The notes below the pieces were generated by a model. That model had not been told where the DNA came from and made no database searches. It saw only the letters and a list, made by a program, of their open reading frames with translations. Positions 1 to 10,545 of a stretch of DNA of 64,000 nt are shown piece after piece. How positions within the stretch are numbered: position 1 is the first letter of the stretch; every line of letters starts with the position of its first letter. The stretch is from Zingiber officinale (Eukaryota; Streptophyta; Magnoliopsida; Zingiberales; Zingiberaceae): positions 51,630,365-51,694,364 of the forward strand of contig NC_055996.1 of assembly GCF_018446385.1 (NCBI RefSeq), in the 5' to 3' direction. A program made the position numbers and the translations under genes.

Positions 1-589
1 ATATTTTAAAACTCACCAAAACCAGGACTATCACCAAGTAAATTATAACTATAAAAGAAATAGGCATAAACCTAGAACTAAAAAATAAATTAACGACCAA
101 TAATTCAGGGGGAAGCTCCAGAATAGCTGGCACCTCCAAAACTAACCTACCCGACAGGGTAACCCTAATCAACCTACCCGACAGGGTAACTAGGACTAGT
201 CAAAAAGGGTTTAAGTTTAACTTGAAAAATGGTACTGGTGAAGTTTTGGATGATAGTATGTTAGGGAAGCTTATTCTATGCATGTCTAGGAAGATATGAC
301 TTCGACCTTGTGCATTTGGCTAAGTGGAACTGACCGAAGCTACCCTTTATGGATCCTAACCAGTTAGACCAAGGTTGTGTACTAAGTCTAGTGGATAGGA
401 CTATTTAGAAAACCTCGAAGGCATGGTTACTTTAATGATGTCCGAGTGACTCACCATAACCCAAAAGTTTATCCAAAGAATGTCTATTTGTTGAACCCAA
501 AGCTAAACATGAATCTAACATAAGTTAAAAACAAACCCTAAAATTGAATCTAATTCATCTCACAAAATTATAGGATTCCCTGATTGAAA
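1..589. other. Non-coding interior of a SIRE-like retroelement
   Basis: No supportable gene is seen. A 20-nt word is repeated exactly at 144-163 and 171-190; its core ACCCGACAGGGT can form a small hairpin. The style matches the long untranslated stretch before the 3' LTR of SIRE/Maximus copia elements, whose 3' LTR lies at 6121. The assignment is inference from context. Confidence 0.5.
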
Positions 590-1930
590 ACATAGATCGG
601 ATGAGATGAATAAGGATTTAAATGAAATGAAATGAAATTAATTAAATTAAATTAATTAAAATTAAAATTATATTAAATTTAAATTAATTTAACTAAATTA
701 AATTAAATAATCTAAATTAACATTTTAAAAATAAATTATTTTTTTTTAAAAAAAAATATTTTAAAAATAAACTCAATTTTTTATTTTTTAACTTAAAAAT
801 TTATTTTAAAAAAAAAACTAAACTTAAATTTTTTTAACTTAAAAATTTATTTAAAAAAAACTTAATTTTTTTTTAAATTTATTTTAAAAATAAAACTTAA
901 AATTCTTTTAACTTAAAATTTTATTTTAAAAATAAAATTTAAAATTTTTTTAACGTAAAAATTTATTTTAAAAATAAAACTAAAAAAAAAATTTAACTTA
1001 AAAATTTATTTTAAAAATATAGTTAAATTCTTTTAACTTAAAAATTTATTTTAAAAATAAAATTTTTAAAAAATGTAACTTAAAAATTTATTTTAAAAAT
1101 AAACTTAAATTCTTTTAACTTAAAAATTTATTTTAAAAATTAAACTTAAATTTTTTTTAACTTAAAAATTTATTTTAAAAATAAAACTTAAAATTTTTTT
1201 AACTTAAAAATTTATTTTAAAAATAAACTTAAATTCTTTTAACTTAAAAATTTATTTTTAAAATAAAACTTAAGATTTTGTTAATTTAAAAATTTATTTT
1301 AAAAATAAACTTAAATTCTTTTAACTTAAAAATATATTTAAAAATAAAACTTAAAATTTTTTTAACTTAAAATTTTATTTTAAAAAAAAACTTAAATTTT
1401 TTTTAACTTAAAAATTTATTTTAAAAATAAAACTTAAAACAAATTTTAACTTAAAAATTTATTTTAAAAATAAACTTATTTTTTTTAAAAAAAATTATGC
1501 TAAAAATAAAACTTAAAATTCTTTTTAACTTAAAAATTTATTTTAAAAATAAACTTAAATTCTTTTAACTTAAAAATTTACTTTAAAAATAAAACTTAAA
1601 ATTTTTTTTTAAATTAAAAATTTATTTTAAAAATAAACTTAAATTCCTTTAACTTAAAAATTTACTTTAAAAATAAAACTTAAAAAAAAATTTTAACTTA
1701 AAAATTTATTTTAAAAATAAACTTAAATTCTTTTAACTTAAAAATTTATTTTAAAAATAATTTTTTTTTAACTTAAAAATTTATTCTAAAAATAAACTTA
1801 ATTTTTTTAAAAAATATATATATTTTTAAAATAAACTTAATTTTTTTTACTTAAAAAATTATTTTAAAAATAAACTTAAATTTTTTTCACTTAAAAAATT
1901 ATTTTAAAACCTAAATTTTTTTAAAAATTA
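590..1930. repeat. AT-rich degenerate minisatellite
   Basis: About 1.3 kb of almost pure A and T built from a repeating unit of roughly 38-43 bp, whose core reads TTAACTTAAAAATTTATTTT. Around 25-30 degenerate copies follow one another with small indels in the A and T runs. No coding potential. It ends abruptly at about 1930 where a GC-rich promoter-like stretch begins. Confidence 0.85.
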
Positions 1931-2068
1931 TATATAAAAAAAAACGGAGTCAAAAACCAGGGGCAGGCGCCCTTGGTATGCAGACCGGGGGCCCCCCGGA
2001 AGGGACTCCGGGCGCCCCGCCCCACTTGACCCCGGGCGCTCGGAATAGGTCCGAGCACCAGGAGCCCC

Positions 2069-2079
2069 CTATATATAGG
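2069..2079 (+). promoter_or_regulatory. TATA box for the 2238-3582 gene
   Basis: A perfect TATATATA core sits at the end of a strongly GC-rich block (about 1940-2100, rich in GGCGCC and GGGCGCCC words) that contrasts with the AT-rich repeat upstream. It is about 165 bp upstream of the proposed start codon at 2238. The 3' LTR of the same element has a comparable GC-rich block followed by TATATAA at 6824-6830. Confidence 0.6.
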
Positions 2080-2237
2080 GGGGCAGGGGCGCCGCCTACA
2101 CTTGCACCTCAAACCTTTCGTTAAAGCTCCCTCCGAGCCTTACTGCGAGAGTGATTAAAATTAAATTTTACCTTACTCCGTAGTTAATACGCTATTGCGA
2201 ATCAACCGAGATCGTCATTTCTAACTGATATTTTGCG

Positions 2238-3582
2238 ATGACTCCTCGGTAAAATTCTTCTCCCTTGTGTAAATATTTAATTTGCTGCATGTTATTTTGT
2301 TTGTTACTTAAGAATATTTTTTTAAAAATTTAGGAAACGTTCTAAGTCTGGTGCTGGGCCCTCCACTGCTAGTGTTGACCCTAGGTTTCCTACTGACGAA
2401 CTTAAGGTTAAGTTTGAGTCGACCATTTATATGGCCATTAGGACTAAATGTCTGGATAGAGCGTTCTTCTTACGTTCTTACGTTCCAATTATAGAGGTTA
2501 TAAACCACTATAACTTGCGGAACCTTGTTGACTGTACTAGCTCAGTAAACATAGGTTTGTGTGCTGAATTTTATAACAACCTAGTGAAAGTAGATGACCT
2601 TATCTATGTTACTAGGGCAGCTGGCACTGATATCACGCTATCCCCTACTACCATCCAGGACTTTTTGGAGTTACGGTCATCTACCTGTCTCTTTCAGCGC
2701 TATCCTCCCAGGGATCTACCATTTGGAGATCCCTACTCGCATATTACTCTTGATACGATTTATTCGTATTTTTTTGGGGGCGAGCGAGTACCCACTGTGA
2801 CCCAGTTTAGGTCAATTGCCCTTCGAGTCCAGGACTACGCCCTTTATAGGGTCTTAGTCTTTTGCATTCTACCACTGAGCACTTGCGACATCGCGGTGAT
2901 GCGTCCATTCCACTCTTTTCTTCTCTATGTCGTGTGTCATAGGTTAGATATTGACATCAGCCTACATATCTTTTCCACCATAATCTACTCGGTCGGATAC
3001 GTGACTAGTGGACGAGTTCATATGCCCTACTATCACATTCTGACAACATATATGTCCTCTTTGGACATTGATGTCACCAGAGGTGATATTCGCACTATGA
3101 CCGAGTTTGATGTTATAGGAGCTAGGAACTTTTCCCTAGCTGGTGTCCATATAGATGATGAGGGTATCATGTCTTGGCAGAGGGGGGCACAGCACCAGCC
3201 CAACCCAGATGCCCAGCAAGAGGAGGCAAAGCAGGATGAGTTTTTTCTTGCACTGTTTCCTGACGAGGCTGCTCCTGCCCCACCACCAGCTCGAGCACCA
3301 CGTCCCGCTCCTCGCACTCTAGCTGATCGAGTATCCGGACTAGAGAGAGCTATGTCGAGCCTCCAGCAGGAGTCCTCCGAGTTTCACCGAGACATACGGC
3401 GAGAGGTCTCCGACCTACGACGAGAGGTGCGACAGGAGGTCTCCGATCTACGACGAGATGTGCGACAGGAGATCTCCGACCTACGACGAGACCTACGAGA
3501 GGATGATCGGACCTGTCATATTGACCTGTTGGCACAACTTCGTTCTTTGGGTTCCGGACTACCTCCTTCATCATCTCAGTAG
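2238..3582 (+). CDS. Retroelement-associated protein with putative plant transposon domain and coiled coil (two exons)
   Basis: Proposed CDS is join(2238..2248, 2334..3582), 419 residues. Exon 1 is only 11 nt (ATGACTCCTCG) followed by a GTAAAA donor; a T-rich intron of 85 nt ends in TTTAG. Joining restores the frame and adds about 36 residues upstream of the first ATG of the long open frame (2431), including a basic KRSK stretch. The body (about residues 25-270) resembles the 'putative plant transposon protein' domain found in many uncharacterised plant proteins. A proline/alanine-rich linker follows, then a C-terminal charged coiled coil made of 11-residue repeats (DLRREVRQEVS and variants). 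No in-frame stop is present, so it may still be translated. It lies between the presumed pol (off the left edge) and the 3' LTR of a SIRE-like element, where such elements often carry an extra ORF. Function is unknown; the splice model is inference. Confidence 0.65.
3412..3501 (+). repeat. 33-bp coding tandem repeat (coiled coil)
   Basis: Two full 33-bp units (3412-3444 and 3445-3477) and a partial third encode DLRREVRQEVS, DLRRDVRQEIS and DLRRDLRE. Eleven-residue periodicity is typical of hendecad coiled coils. A degenerate unit precedes it from about 3391. Confidence 0.8.
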
Positions 3583-4692
3583 TTGTGATTGTTATATAGT
3601 TTTGTTATGACTCTATTACAGCTCTTGTAGTACATCTTGATCTATTGATTATCATTTCAGATTTGATTGGTTCTGCTCTAATTCAGTAGATTAGGATCAT
3701 TAAAATTTAAACTGATTTCAAAATGAGTGTTTTAAATTCTAGGTTAAAATTGTTTTACTTTTCAAAACTTTCCTACTTTTAGAATTTCAAAACAATTTTA
3801 GCCTTAGACTAGGTCAATCCCTTAGAAATCATGTTCCCCTAGGACTAGTACTTGAGCATCTCACCAACACCCTAGATTTACCTTGCTTGTGATTGACAAA
3901 CATAGAAAGGGGTGAGATGCATAGGCAGATTGCCTAGACTTAAGATGCTTATTTCAGTGCATCGACATAAGTCTGGACGTTAAATACCAAACATATATTG
4001 ATCAAGTTAAGTTACTCAGTTTAGTCAAACACTAACTGATTACAATGAACTTAACCTAACTAACCAAGTGAAAGCTACTATCTTCTGATAGTTAGTAAGT
4101 ACCTAATTGGTTAGACAGCTATTTTGAATGTCAGGTTTAGGGGGAGGATTAAATCAACTTATTTTCACACTTAGCACCAAAATTATTTTCTCGTTAAGTA
4201 CCTAATATATCCATTTTTGTAAACTAGCTTTTATAAAACTAAGCTTTTAAATTGGATTTTATAAACTAAGATTTTGAAAATCAAATCTTTTGCAAACTTA
4301 GGTTTAATTAGTTTTGAAAAGTAGATTTTTTAAAACTTAGTTTTGAAATTCTGGTTTTGAAAACTCAGGTTTGAAAAGCGTTTCAAAGTTGAAACTTGTT
4401 TTGAAAATTTTACACCTTGATCTTGAAACCTTGACTTTTGAAAACTCATGTTTGTAAAGTGTTCCACGTTGAAACTTATTTGGAAAATTTAATTTCTTGA
4501 AATTTGGAATGGTATCTAATTTGAAAATTAGACCATCTAAGCTTAACTTCCCTAAACTTATAATTGATTAGCTTTTAAAATTTTCTCTTTGAGTTTGCAA
4601 ATTCATTTAATTTTGTAAAAATTAACTTTAAAAATTACTCAAAATATACTAAATACTAAGTTGTGTTGCTAAATTAGTTTTTTTTTTAAAAC
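3583..4692. other. Non-coding, 3' of the extra gene
   Basis: T- and A-rich sequence with many TTTTGAAA-like words and no supportable ORF. Purine-rich strings such as GGGGGAGGATT near 4140 resemble the polypurine-like strings scattered through the 3' part of SIRE-type elements. Nothing else is seen. Confidence 0.5.
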
Positions 4693-4695
4693 TTA

Positions 4696-5822
4696 GGGGG
4701 CGTTTGGTTCTTTCCTAGGAATAGGAATCGGAATGAGAATCATTGTATTATAGAATGGGAATGGGTATGAGCATGAATATCACTCTTAAAAGTAATGTTT
4801 GGTTACTTGCATATTTTCTATCGGAATAAATTAAAATTTCTTTTTTTACCCTTAAAGGAAAATAAGATAAAAATTAGATGTGAGAGAAAGATGAATGTGA
4901 GAGAAAAATATGATGAGAGAGAAAGTATGATGAGAGAGAAAGAAGAGAGAGAAAGTGTGATGAGAGAAAATGAGGAAAGAGAGTGTGATAGGAGAGAGCA
5001 TGATGAGAGAAGATGAGAGAGAAAATATGATGTGAGAGAAAGTATGATGGGAGAGGATGGAGAGAGAGAAAATGTAATGAAAAAAAAGAGAGAGAGTGTG
5101 ATGAGAGAGATTGAGGAGAGAGAAAGTATGGTGAGAGAGAAAGTATAATGAGAGAAAAAGAAAACAATGAGTGTGATGGGAGAGATTGAGTAGAGAGAAA
5201 GTATGATGAAAGAGAAAGTGTGTTGAGGAAAAAAGAGGAGAGAGTGTGACAAGAGAGATTGAGGAGAGAGAAAGTGTGATGAGAGAGAAAGTGTGATGAG
5301 AAAAAAAAGAAAAAAGAGAGTGTGATGGGAGAGATTGAGGAGAGAGAAAGTATGATGAGAAAAAAAAAGGAAGAGAATGTGATGGAAGAGATTGAGGAGA
5401 GAGAAAGTATGATGAGAGAGAAAGTGTAATGAGAAAAAAAGAGGAAAGAGAGTGTGATAGGAGAGATTAAGGAGAGAGAAAGTGTGTGATAAAATGATGA
5501 GAGAGAAAATATGATGACAGAGAATAACGAGAGAGAAGTGATATGAAAGAAAAAAATAAATAAATATATTTTGATATTTGATATTAAGGGAGAAAATTTT
5601 AGTTTTAGGTCAAGGGTATTTTGAGAATAAGGAAATATTTTGATTGATGAAAATAGGGTAATGACTCATTGAAGGGGAGGTACATGGGAATAAGTCATTA
5701 CCCAATTTCAAGGATTCATTCCCTTATTTGTATTCCTATTCCTATAATCCAAACATTAACAATGACAATCAATGATTTCCATTCCCATTCCCCACTCCTA
5801 TTCCCCTAAACCAAACGCCCCC
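4696..5822. mobile_element. Tourist/PIF-Harbinger-like non-autonomous DNA transposon
   Basis: The ends are perfect inverted repeats GGGGGCGTTTGGTT (4696-4709) and AACCAAACGCCCCC (5809-5822), with weaker inverted similarity further in (AATAGGAAT and ATTCCTATT type words). It is flanked by the trinucleotide TTA at 4693-4695 and 5823-5825. A TTA target duplication and a GGG-starting terminus are characteristic of Tourist/PIF-Harbinger MITEs. At 1127 bp it is long for a MITE because about 700 bp of purine-rich repeats fill its centre. It carries no transposase. Confidence 0.85.
4870..5560. repeat. GA-rich minisatellite inside the MITE-like element
   Basis: Purine-rich repeats on the plus strand built from GAGAGAAAGTGTGATGA-like units with variable A runs. 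Long frames through it on both strands encode only low-complexity Ser/Leu-rich or Glu/Arg-rich strings and are not genes. Confidence 0.85.
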
Positions 5823-5825
5823 TTA

Positions 5826-6106
5826 GTTATTTTACAAAAGTTAAATTACTATGTGTTAAAATTTAAAACTCCCCCAAGTTATCTTGACATCATTTCTTAC
5901 AACTTTTACTCTGTCTGAATTCTGTATTGGTTACTTAACTTATGACCTTATTTGATGAATGCCAAAGGGGGAGGGATAGGTGGTTAAGTTGGTTAAGTTA
6001 GAACAACAAAATGTCAAATTTAAGAACTAACTTAAACCTTAAAAAATCATACTTATTTTTCTTCTTGCATATTTTTTCACTAACTTAACCATGTTGTCAT
6101 TCCATC
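5826..6106. other. Non-coding 3' end of the SIRE-like interior
   Basis: AT-rich, no ORF. The words AAAGGGGGAGG (about 5965) and AAAGGGGGAGAT (about 6109) are polypurine-tract-like; the second directly abuts the LTR. Confidence 0.5.
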
Positions 6107-7191
6107 AAAAAGGGGGAGATTGCTGGTGCGGTTAGCACTTACGGTCTAACTCAGGTTTTGATGAATGACAAATTAGGTTTGTCATTGTCTAACACTCTGA
6201 TCGAGTGTGTAGGCGAAGTCCAGACACGTCGACGGGCTGACCGGATGTCTGGCACGAAGCCCAGCTAGGTCAACGGGCCAACCGGATAGCTGGCAAGAAG
6301 TCCAAGCGGGTCGACGGGCTGACCAGACGCTTGGCACGAAGTCCAGCTAGGTCGACGGGCTAACCGGATAGCTGGCGAGAAGTCCAGACGGCTCGAAGGG
6401 CTGACCGGACGTCTGGTAGGTGAGTAAAGGTAAGTCACCGGAAGGGAGTGACTGTGAGGACGCATTCCCGGGAAGGAAACTTAGGCGTCAATCCGACTTA
6501 GAACCATTTCGGAACTCTAAGTCGAAATCTTGACTAGATTCCGGTCTCGGAAAGACGGAATCTAACTCATACTCCTTATGTTAAAACTATAAACTGTGTT
6601 AATACTTTGTTTTGCAGTATATACATTATATATTTGTCTCGGACTAACCTTATCTTGAAGGAGAAGGAATTTCTGGAGAAAGGTGGTCCGGGCGCCCGGA
6701 GGGGATCCGTGCGCCCGGAGGCGAATTCTATCCAAGTCGCGGCGTCGACACGTGGAGCTTGCTGGTTGGGACTGCTACTTCACACCAGGGCACCTGGAAG
6801 GGATCCAGGCGCCCTGAGCATCCTATATAAGAAGGGTTAAGACGGAGTTCTAACAACAACTCAGAATTGACGATCTGTTCCCCTGTGCTTCTGCGACGTT
6901 GCGAAGATACTCCGACCACGCGCTACTTTTGTTCTTCTTTTGTTGTTGGTATTATTTTTAATTTACTTAGCATTCTTGTACTCAATTTATATTCAGACTT
7001 TCGAATTGCTAGTAATTACCCATCGAAAAGCACCCTCGTGTGCGGGCCTTGGAGTAGGAGTCGCCAAAGGCTCCGAACCAAGTAAATCCTTGTGTTCCCT
7101 TTGGCTTGTCTTTTGTCTTTCCGCTGCGCTTACTCTTTACGAATGTTTTTCGATATTCACCCCCCTCTCTATCAACTTTCACAATCCAACA
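6107..7191 (+). mobile_element. Polypurine tract and 3' LTR of a SIRE/Maximus-like copia element
   Basis: The tract AAAAGGGGGAGAT ends at 6120 and the LTR starts with TGCTGGTGCGG at 6121. It probably ends at CAATCCAACA (7191), giving about 1071 bp. A TATATAA box lies at 6824-6830, followed by a transcribed leader. AAAAGGGGGAGAT next to TG..GGTGC is typical of SIRE-type copia elements. The 5' LTR and pol would lie left of the window, so the target duplication cannot be tested. The right end is less certain than the left. Confidence 0.65.
6213..6418 (+). repeat. Five ~41-bp subrepeats in the SIRE-like LTR
   Basis: Units starting GAAGTCCAG or GAAGCCCAG, passing through GTCGACGGGC and ending in CTGGC, recur five times. 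Two subtypes alternate: one carrying GATAGCTGG, the other GTCTGG or GCTTGG. They lie upstream of the TATA box, in U3. Confidence 0.75.
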
Positions 7192-7690
7192 ACAGCCACA
7201 TCAGACTATCTTTTGACATCATTTTGGGAGCTAGTGTCGCTGACAGACGACATGGTCAGACAGGATCATACGGCGGAAACTTCCACTGTGATCACTTCAA
7301 AGATATGCTCGGCCTGTTAAGGTACTGTGTCAGGGATAGTTTACTGACGAGTCTTTTCAAAAAACACTTGGGGGCGCGTGCATGTCTTGGGAAACATGCA
7401 CGCGCGCTATAGGAGTTCTATATAAAGGGAGGTCCAAGTATCGGCGGAGGTATGCGATATTTTACTATTACGCTACAGTCTTCTTGTTGCTCCGCTCTTT
7501 GCTGCTTCTTCTTCGTCAAAGACTGACTTGAGCGTTAGAGGATCGCCATCGGGGACCTTTTCCGTGACTCGGTACTGATACTATTTATATTGCAGGTCGA
7601 AGCAAAGTCCATTGGACATCAACAAGAATATTATATCCCCAATACATATTCATCTCATCGACTTTCAAACAAGATGCGACAACATTAACC
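7192..7690 (+). mobile_element. Fragment of a further LTR (promoter and leader part)
   Basis: A short palindromic stretch around GCGCGTGCATG...CATGCACGCGCGC is followed by TATATAAA at 7422-7429 and a pyrimidine-rich leader ending near GCAGGTCGAAGC (about 7600). This is the shape of the promoter to U5 part of a gypsy LTR, but neither terminus can be fixed. Short open frames across it have no recognisable product. Assignment is inference. Confidence 0.4.
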
Positions 7691-7889
7691 CTTAGAAAAT
7701 TTTGGATTAGACAATGCATGCAAATAGAACATTTATACAGTACGCGGTACATGTTCAGATCTTGCTACACATGCGCATACATTTACCAGCACACATGTCT
7801 CTCTGGACACGCCTATACATCACATATATAGTAGATGACAAAAGGGTCTTTGAACGCAAGGGCGCATATATGGAGAAGCGATGTGCATG

Positions 7890-7909
7890 TATATATATAT
7901 ATATATATA
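7890..7909. repeat. (TA)n microsatellite downstream of the protease gene
   Basis: Ten TA units lie 12 bp beyond the protease stop codon, in its presumed 3' UTR. Confidence 0.9.
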
Positions 7910-7920
7910 GACAAATGACT

Positions 7921-9049
7921 TCAAGCAGTTGGGTAGGAAGCTTGCATGGCGATACCACACAGCCCTTCCTTAGCATCCACGTCCCTTTCCATCCTTATGT
8001 AGCCGTTCTCCCCCCAATCGGCACCCCAAGAATTCTTCACCAGCCAGTACTTGCTGCCATCGCTCGTCGCGCCGTAGCCCACCGCTGTGACGCCGTGGTC
8101 GAGATCAGTTCCGCATTCCCCCGTGAAGACGCCGCCGTTGTAGAACTGGAAGGCCGATCCGCTGGCCTCTATCGCCACCGACACCGGCTGGTGGGCCACG
8201 GCCTTGCGGAGCGCCGCCTCATCGTCAGCAGGCACGTCCTCGTACCCACTGATGGCGGCGGCGGAGGGGGAGGATTTCTGCTTGCTGCAGGTGCCGTCGG
8301 TGGCCTGGTAAGGGTACTTGGTCTCGGTGGCGAGGCCGCCGTTGTTGATGATGAACTCGAACGCGTTGTCCATGAGGCCGCCGTTGCAGCCTTGGTCCTC
8401 GCCGTGGACGTCGCAGTCCACCAGCTGCTGCTCGGAGAGAGAGATCAACTTGCCAGCGGTGAGCTTGGTGATGCCCTCCATCGCCGCCACTGCCGAGAAC
8501 GCCCAGCAACATCCTGTTTTGCTCGAGCAAACGAATTAGATTCCGTTGGAGCAATAATTAACTAAATTATTGTTCCTCCAAATTATGCATACCACACTGC
8601 CCTTGATCTTTGATGGGAGTGACTGCTCCTTTGGTCCTCCAGTCGACGCTCTTCGGCGTCGCGGACACGTTCTCGTACATGAATCCTCCCTTCCTGATCG
8701 GCTTCGCCGCGATCATATTCTTGAAGCCAGTGTAGGAAGATTTGAACTCCTCGTTGGTCATGTCGGCGAACTGGTTGATGCCCAGCGAGTACTTGTGCTT
8801 GCCGGCGGCGTTGAACGAGTCGATGAGCTCGACGTTGGACTTGAAGATGTCGAAGCGGCGCTGCTTCTCTGCGTCATCGCGGTAGACGCGCCCGTGCTGC
8901 GCCATCCACCGCTCGTGCCTCTCTGCCATGGACATGCTCTCTGGATAACTTAGCTTGCGCCCCCAAGCGGTGCTTGATATTACAGCGAACAAGGCCGCCA
9001 AGACGAGGCATTGCTTCACGGTGAAGGCGGCGGCTGGAATTCTACCCAT
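7921..9049 (-). CDS. Papain-family (C1A) cysteine protease, SAG39/zingipain-like
   Basis: CDS is complement(join(7921..8513, 8593..9049)), 349 residues, the normal length for this family. The 79-nt intron has a GT donor and an AG acceptor and splits the glycine codon just before the catalytic cysteine. Residues 1-30 form a signal peptide. The inhibitory propeptide (about 31-130) carries the ERFNIN-type helix and the [13 protein letters not shown] segment. The mature enzyme starts near residue 131 (SVDWR). Catalytic residues are Gln149 (oxyanion hole), Cys155 in QCGCCWAFS, His292 in LDHGV and Asn313 in NSWG. Paired cysteines, the GCNGG motif and one NVS glycosylation site are visible. There is no granulin tail or KDEL signal, so secretion or vacuolar delivery is likely. 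Members act in protein breakdown during senescence, seed storage use and defence. A TATA box lies 96 bp upstream. All key residues are present and no stop interrupts it; it appears functional. Confidence 0.93.
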
Positions 9050-9144
9050 CAGCTGCTCTCGAAACGCTTTTACAAGTGATTAATTAATCAGTTAATCGAT
9101 CAACTAATTCAAGCTTAGTGAGAGATTAAGCGACGGGCTTCGAC

Positions 9145-9152
9145 TATTTATA
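9145..9152 (-). promoter_or_regulatory. TATA box of the cysteine protease gene
   Basis: TATAAATA on the minus strand, 96 bp upstream of the start codon at 9049, leaves room for a 5' UTR of about 60-70 nt. Confidence 0.75.
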
Positions 9153-10133
9153 GATCTGCTCTGTTCTGCTTGTTCTGCTCTGTTCTTGCTGCTTGCCGTG
9201 GAATACGTTGCGTTGCGAGATTAATTTAATTGGAAGACTCCGTAATTACTGGATTAATCGTGATCGAGATCCAACGATCACACGTCTCTTCTTTGCGAAG
9301 ATCGTACGCAGACTTCTGTTCTTGGTTTGAGACGTCGATAATTAGTTAACAATTAATCGGAGTCATTCATGGAGCATCCAGTGAAATGAACTTCAAATAG
9401 ATAGAAATCTTTGCACTAATCTTAAAGCGCTCAATTCATTGGTGATCGACCCCATACGCTCGAGTTGTTTATATTTTTCTCTTCAGTTATGTTGACAATT
9501 CAATAAACAGATGCATTCGTATTTCGTATCGGCATTCTGTAGCCCAAAAGACACAACCTACCACTTGTAAGCACATCTGGCTTTCTTTGGGTGGACGTCA
9601 GCCACGTTATTCTACGGGCGGTAGTTTAGAGGAATTGAGGAAATCAGATAAAAAAAAAAAATTGATAAACTGAGAGAAATTGTCGTCAATAGTTTTACCA
9701 AATAAGATCTATTTGATTTAATAATAAAAGATAATTTCTAAAAAAAACTAAATAGCCGTTTATATTCGCCCTTCGACCCTAAAATAACTTATAAAAGATT
9801 AAAATATCCTAACTACTTAAAATTTTAAAATTACAAAAAATACTAAAAAAAAAAGTTGTTCAAGAGCCTTTAAAAGATCCTAAATGATATTTTTTAACCT
9901 AAAACTTGATCGATTACAAATTCTACTAGATAACAAATATAGATCTTTAAACGAGTTTCGATACACACAATAGATCATTTTGTTATAATACTCAATTTAA
10001 AAGTTATGGTCAGTTGAAGCTCAGCTCCTCCTGTATTAATCATCTTATATTAAAAAAACTCATCCTCGAATTTAGAATAATCTCATCAAGTAATAACCCA
10101 GGAAGCAAATCCTTTGACATCAACTATTACCCT
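9153..10133. other. Protease upstream region and AT-rich flank
   Basis: No gene seen. The part near the gene holds ACGT-core words (CACGTC near 9283, GACGTC near 9332) that could be bZIP sites; this is only word matching. From about 9650 the sequence is AT-rich. The stretch 10021-10133, read on the minus strand, has a TTCGAGGATGAG string like the end of gypsy polyproteins, a possible old remnant. Confidence 0.4.
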
Positions 10134-10532
10134 TGTTAGTTCTTTGTGAGCATGAAACAAAATCGAAATTAAGCGGTAACCACTCACAGTGATCTTCCGA
10201 AGAAATCGCAGAAGAACCGCCGGACGTCACTGTTGTCGGAAACACGATCACAAGTAACCGGAAAGTGTTTCAAGATTCACGAGCCAAATCTCAGCCTCTG
10301 GACGTTCTCCTTTGCTCCACCAAATCACCTCACAGCTTCGCTTGCCCCTCTTTGATCACCTTCGCATCACCTTCTGTTGCATTTTTTTTTCATTGCTTGG
10401 ACGCTCCATTTATAGGAAGGTTGAGGAAGATGAAGGGGAAAGGACGCCCCTTTGTCTCCTTGGCGTTTGTAGCAAAGAGGCATTTGCAGCAACGAGAGAG
10501 ACGAACCCCTTTATCTCCTGTAACGCCCAACA
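10134..10532 (-). repeat. 3' LTR of the minus-strand copia element
   Basis: Matches 17743-18158 over its length with scattered substitutions. The other copy has an extra tandem AAAGAGGCGTTTGCAGC-like unit, which explains most of the length difference. A polypurine tract (minus strand GAGTGGGAGA) abuts it at 10533. Confidence 0.9.
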
Positions 10533-10545
10533 TCTCCCACTCGTC

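Noticed and set aside
4795..5252. Open frames on both strands through the GA-rich array, including one of 144 residues
   Set aside because: They encode only simple Ser/Leu or Glu/Arg strings produced by the tandem repeat inside a transposon.
6265..6465. Minus-strand 66-codon frame
   Set aside because: It is produced by the ~41-bp subrepeats of the SIRE-like LTR.
7714..8953. Plus-strand frames of 283 and 127 codons opposite the cysteine protease
   Set aside because: They are shadows of the GC-rich protease exons on the other strand; the minus-strand protein matches a known family over its whole length.
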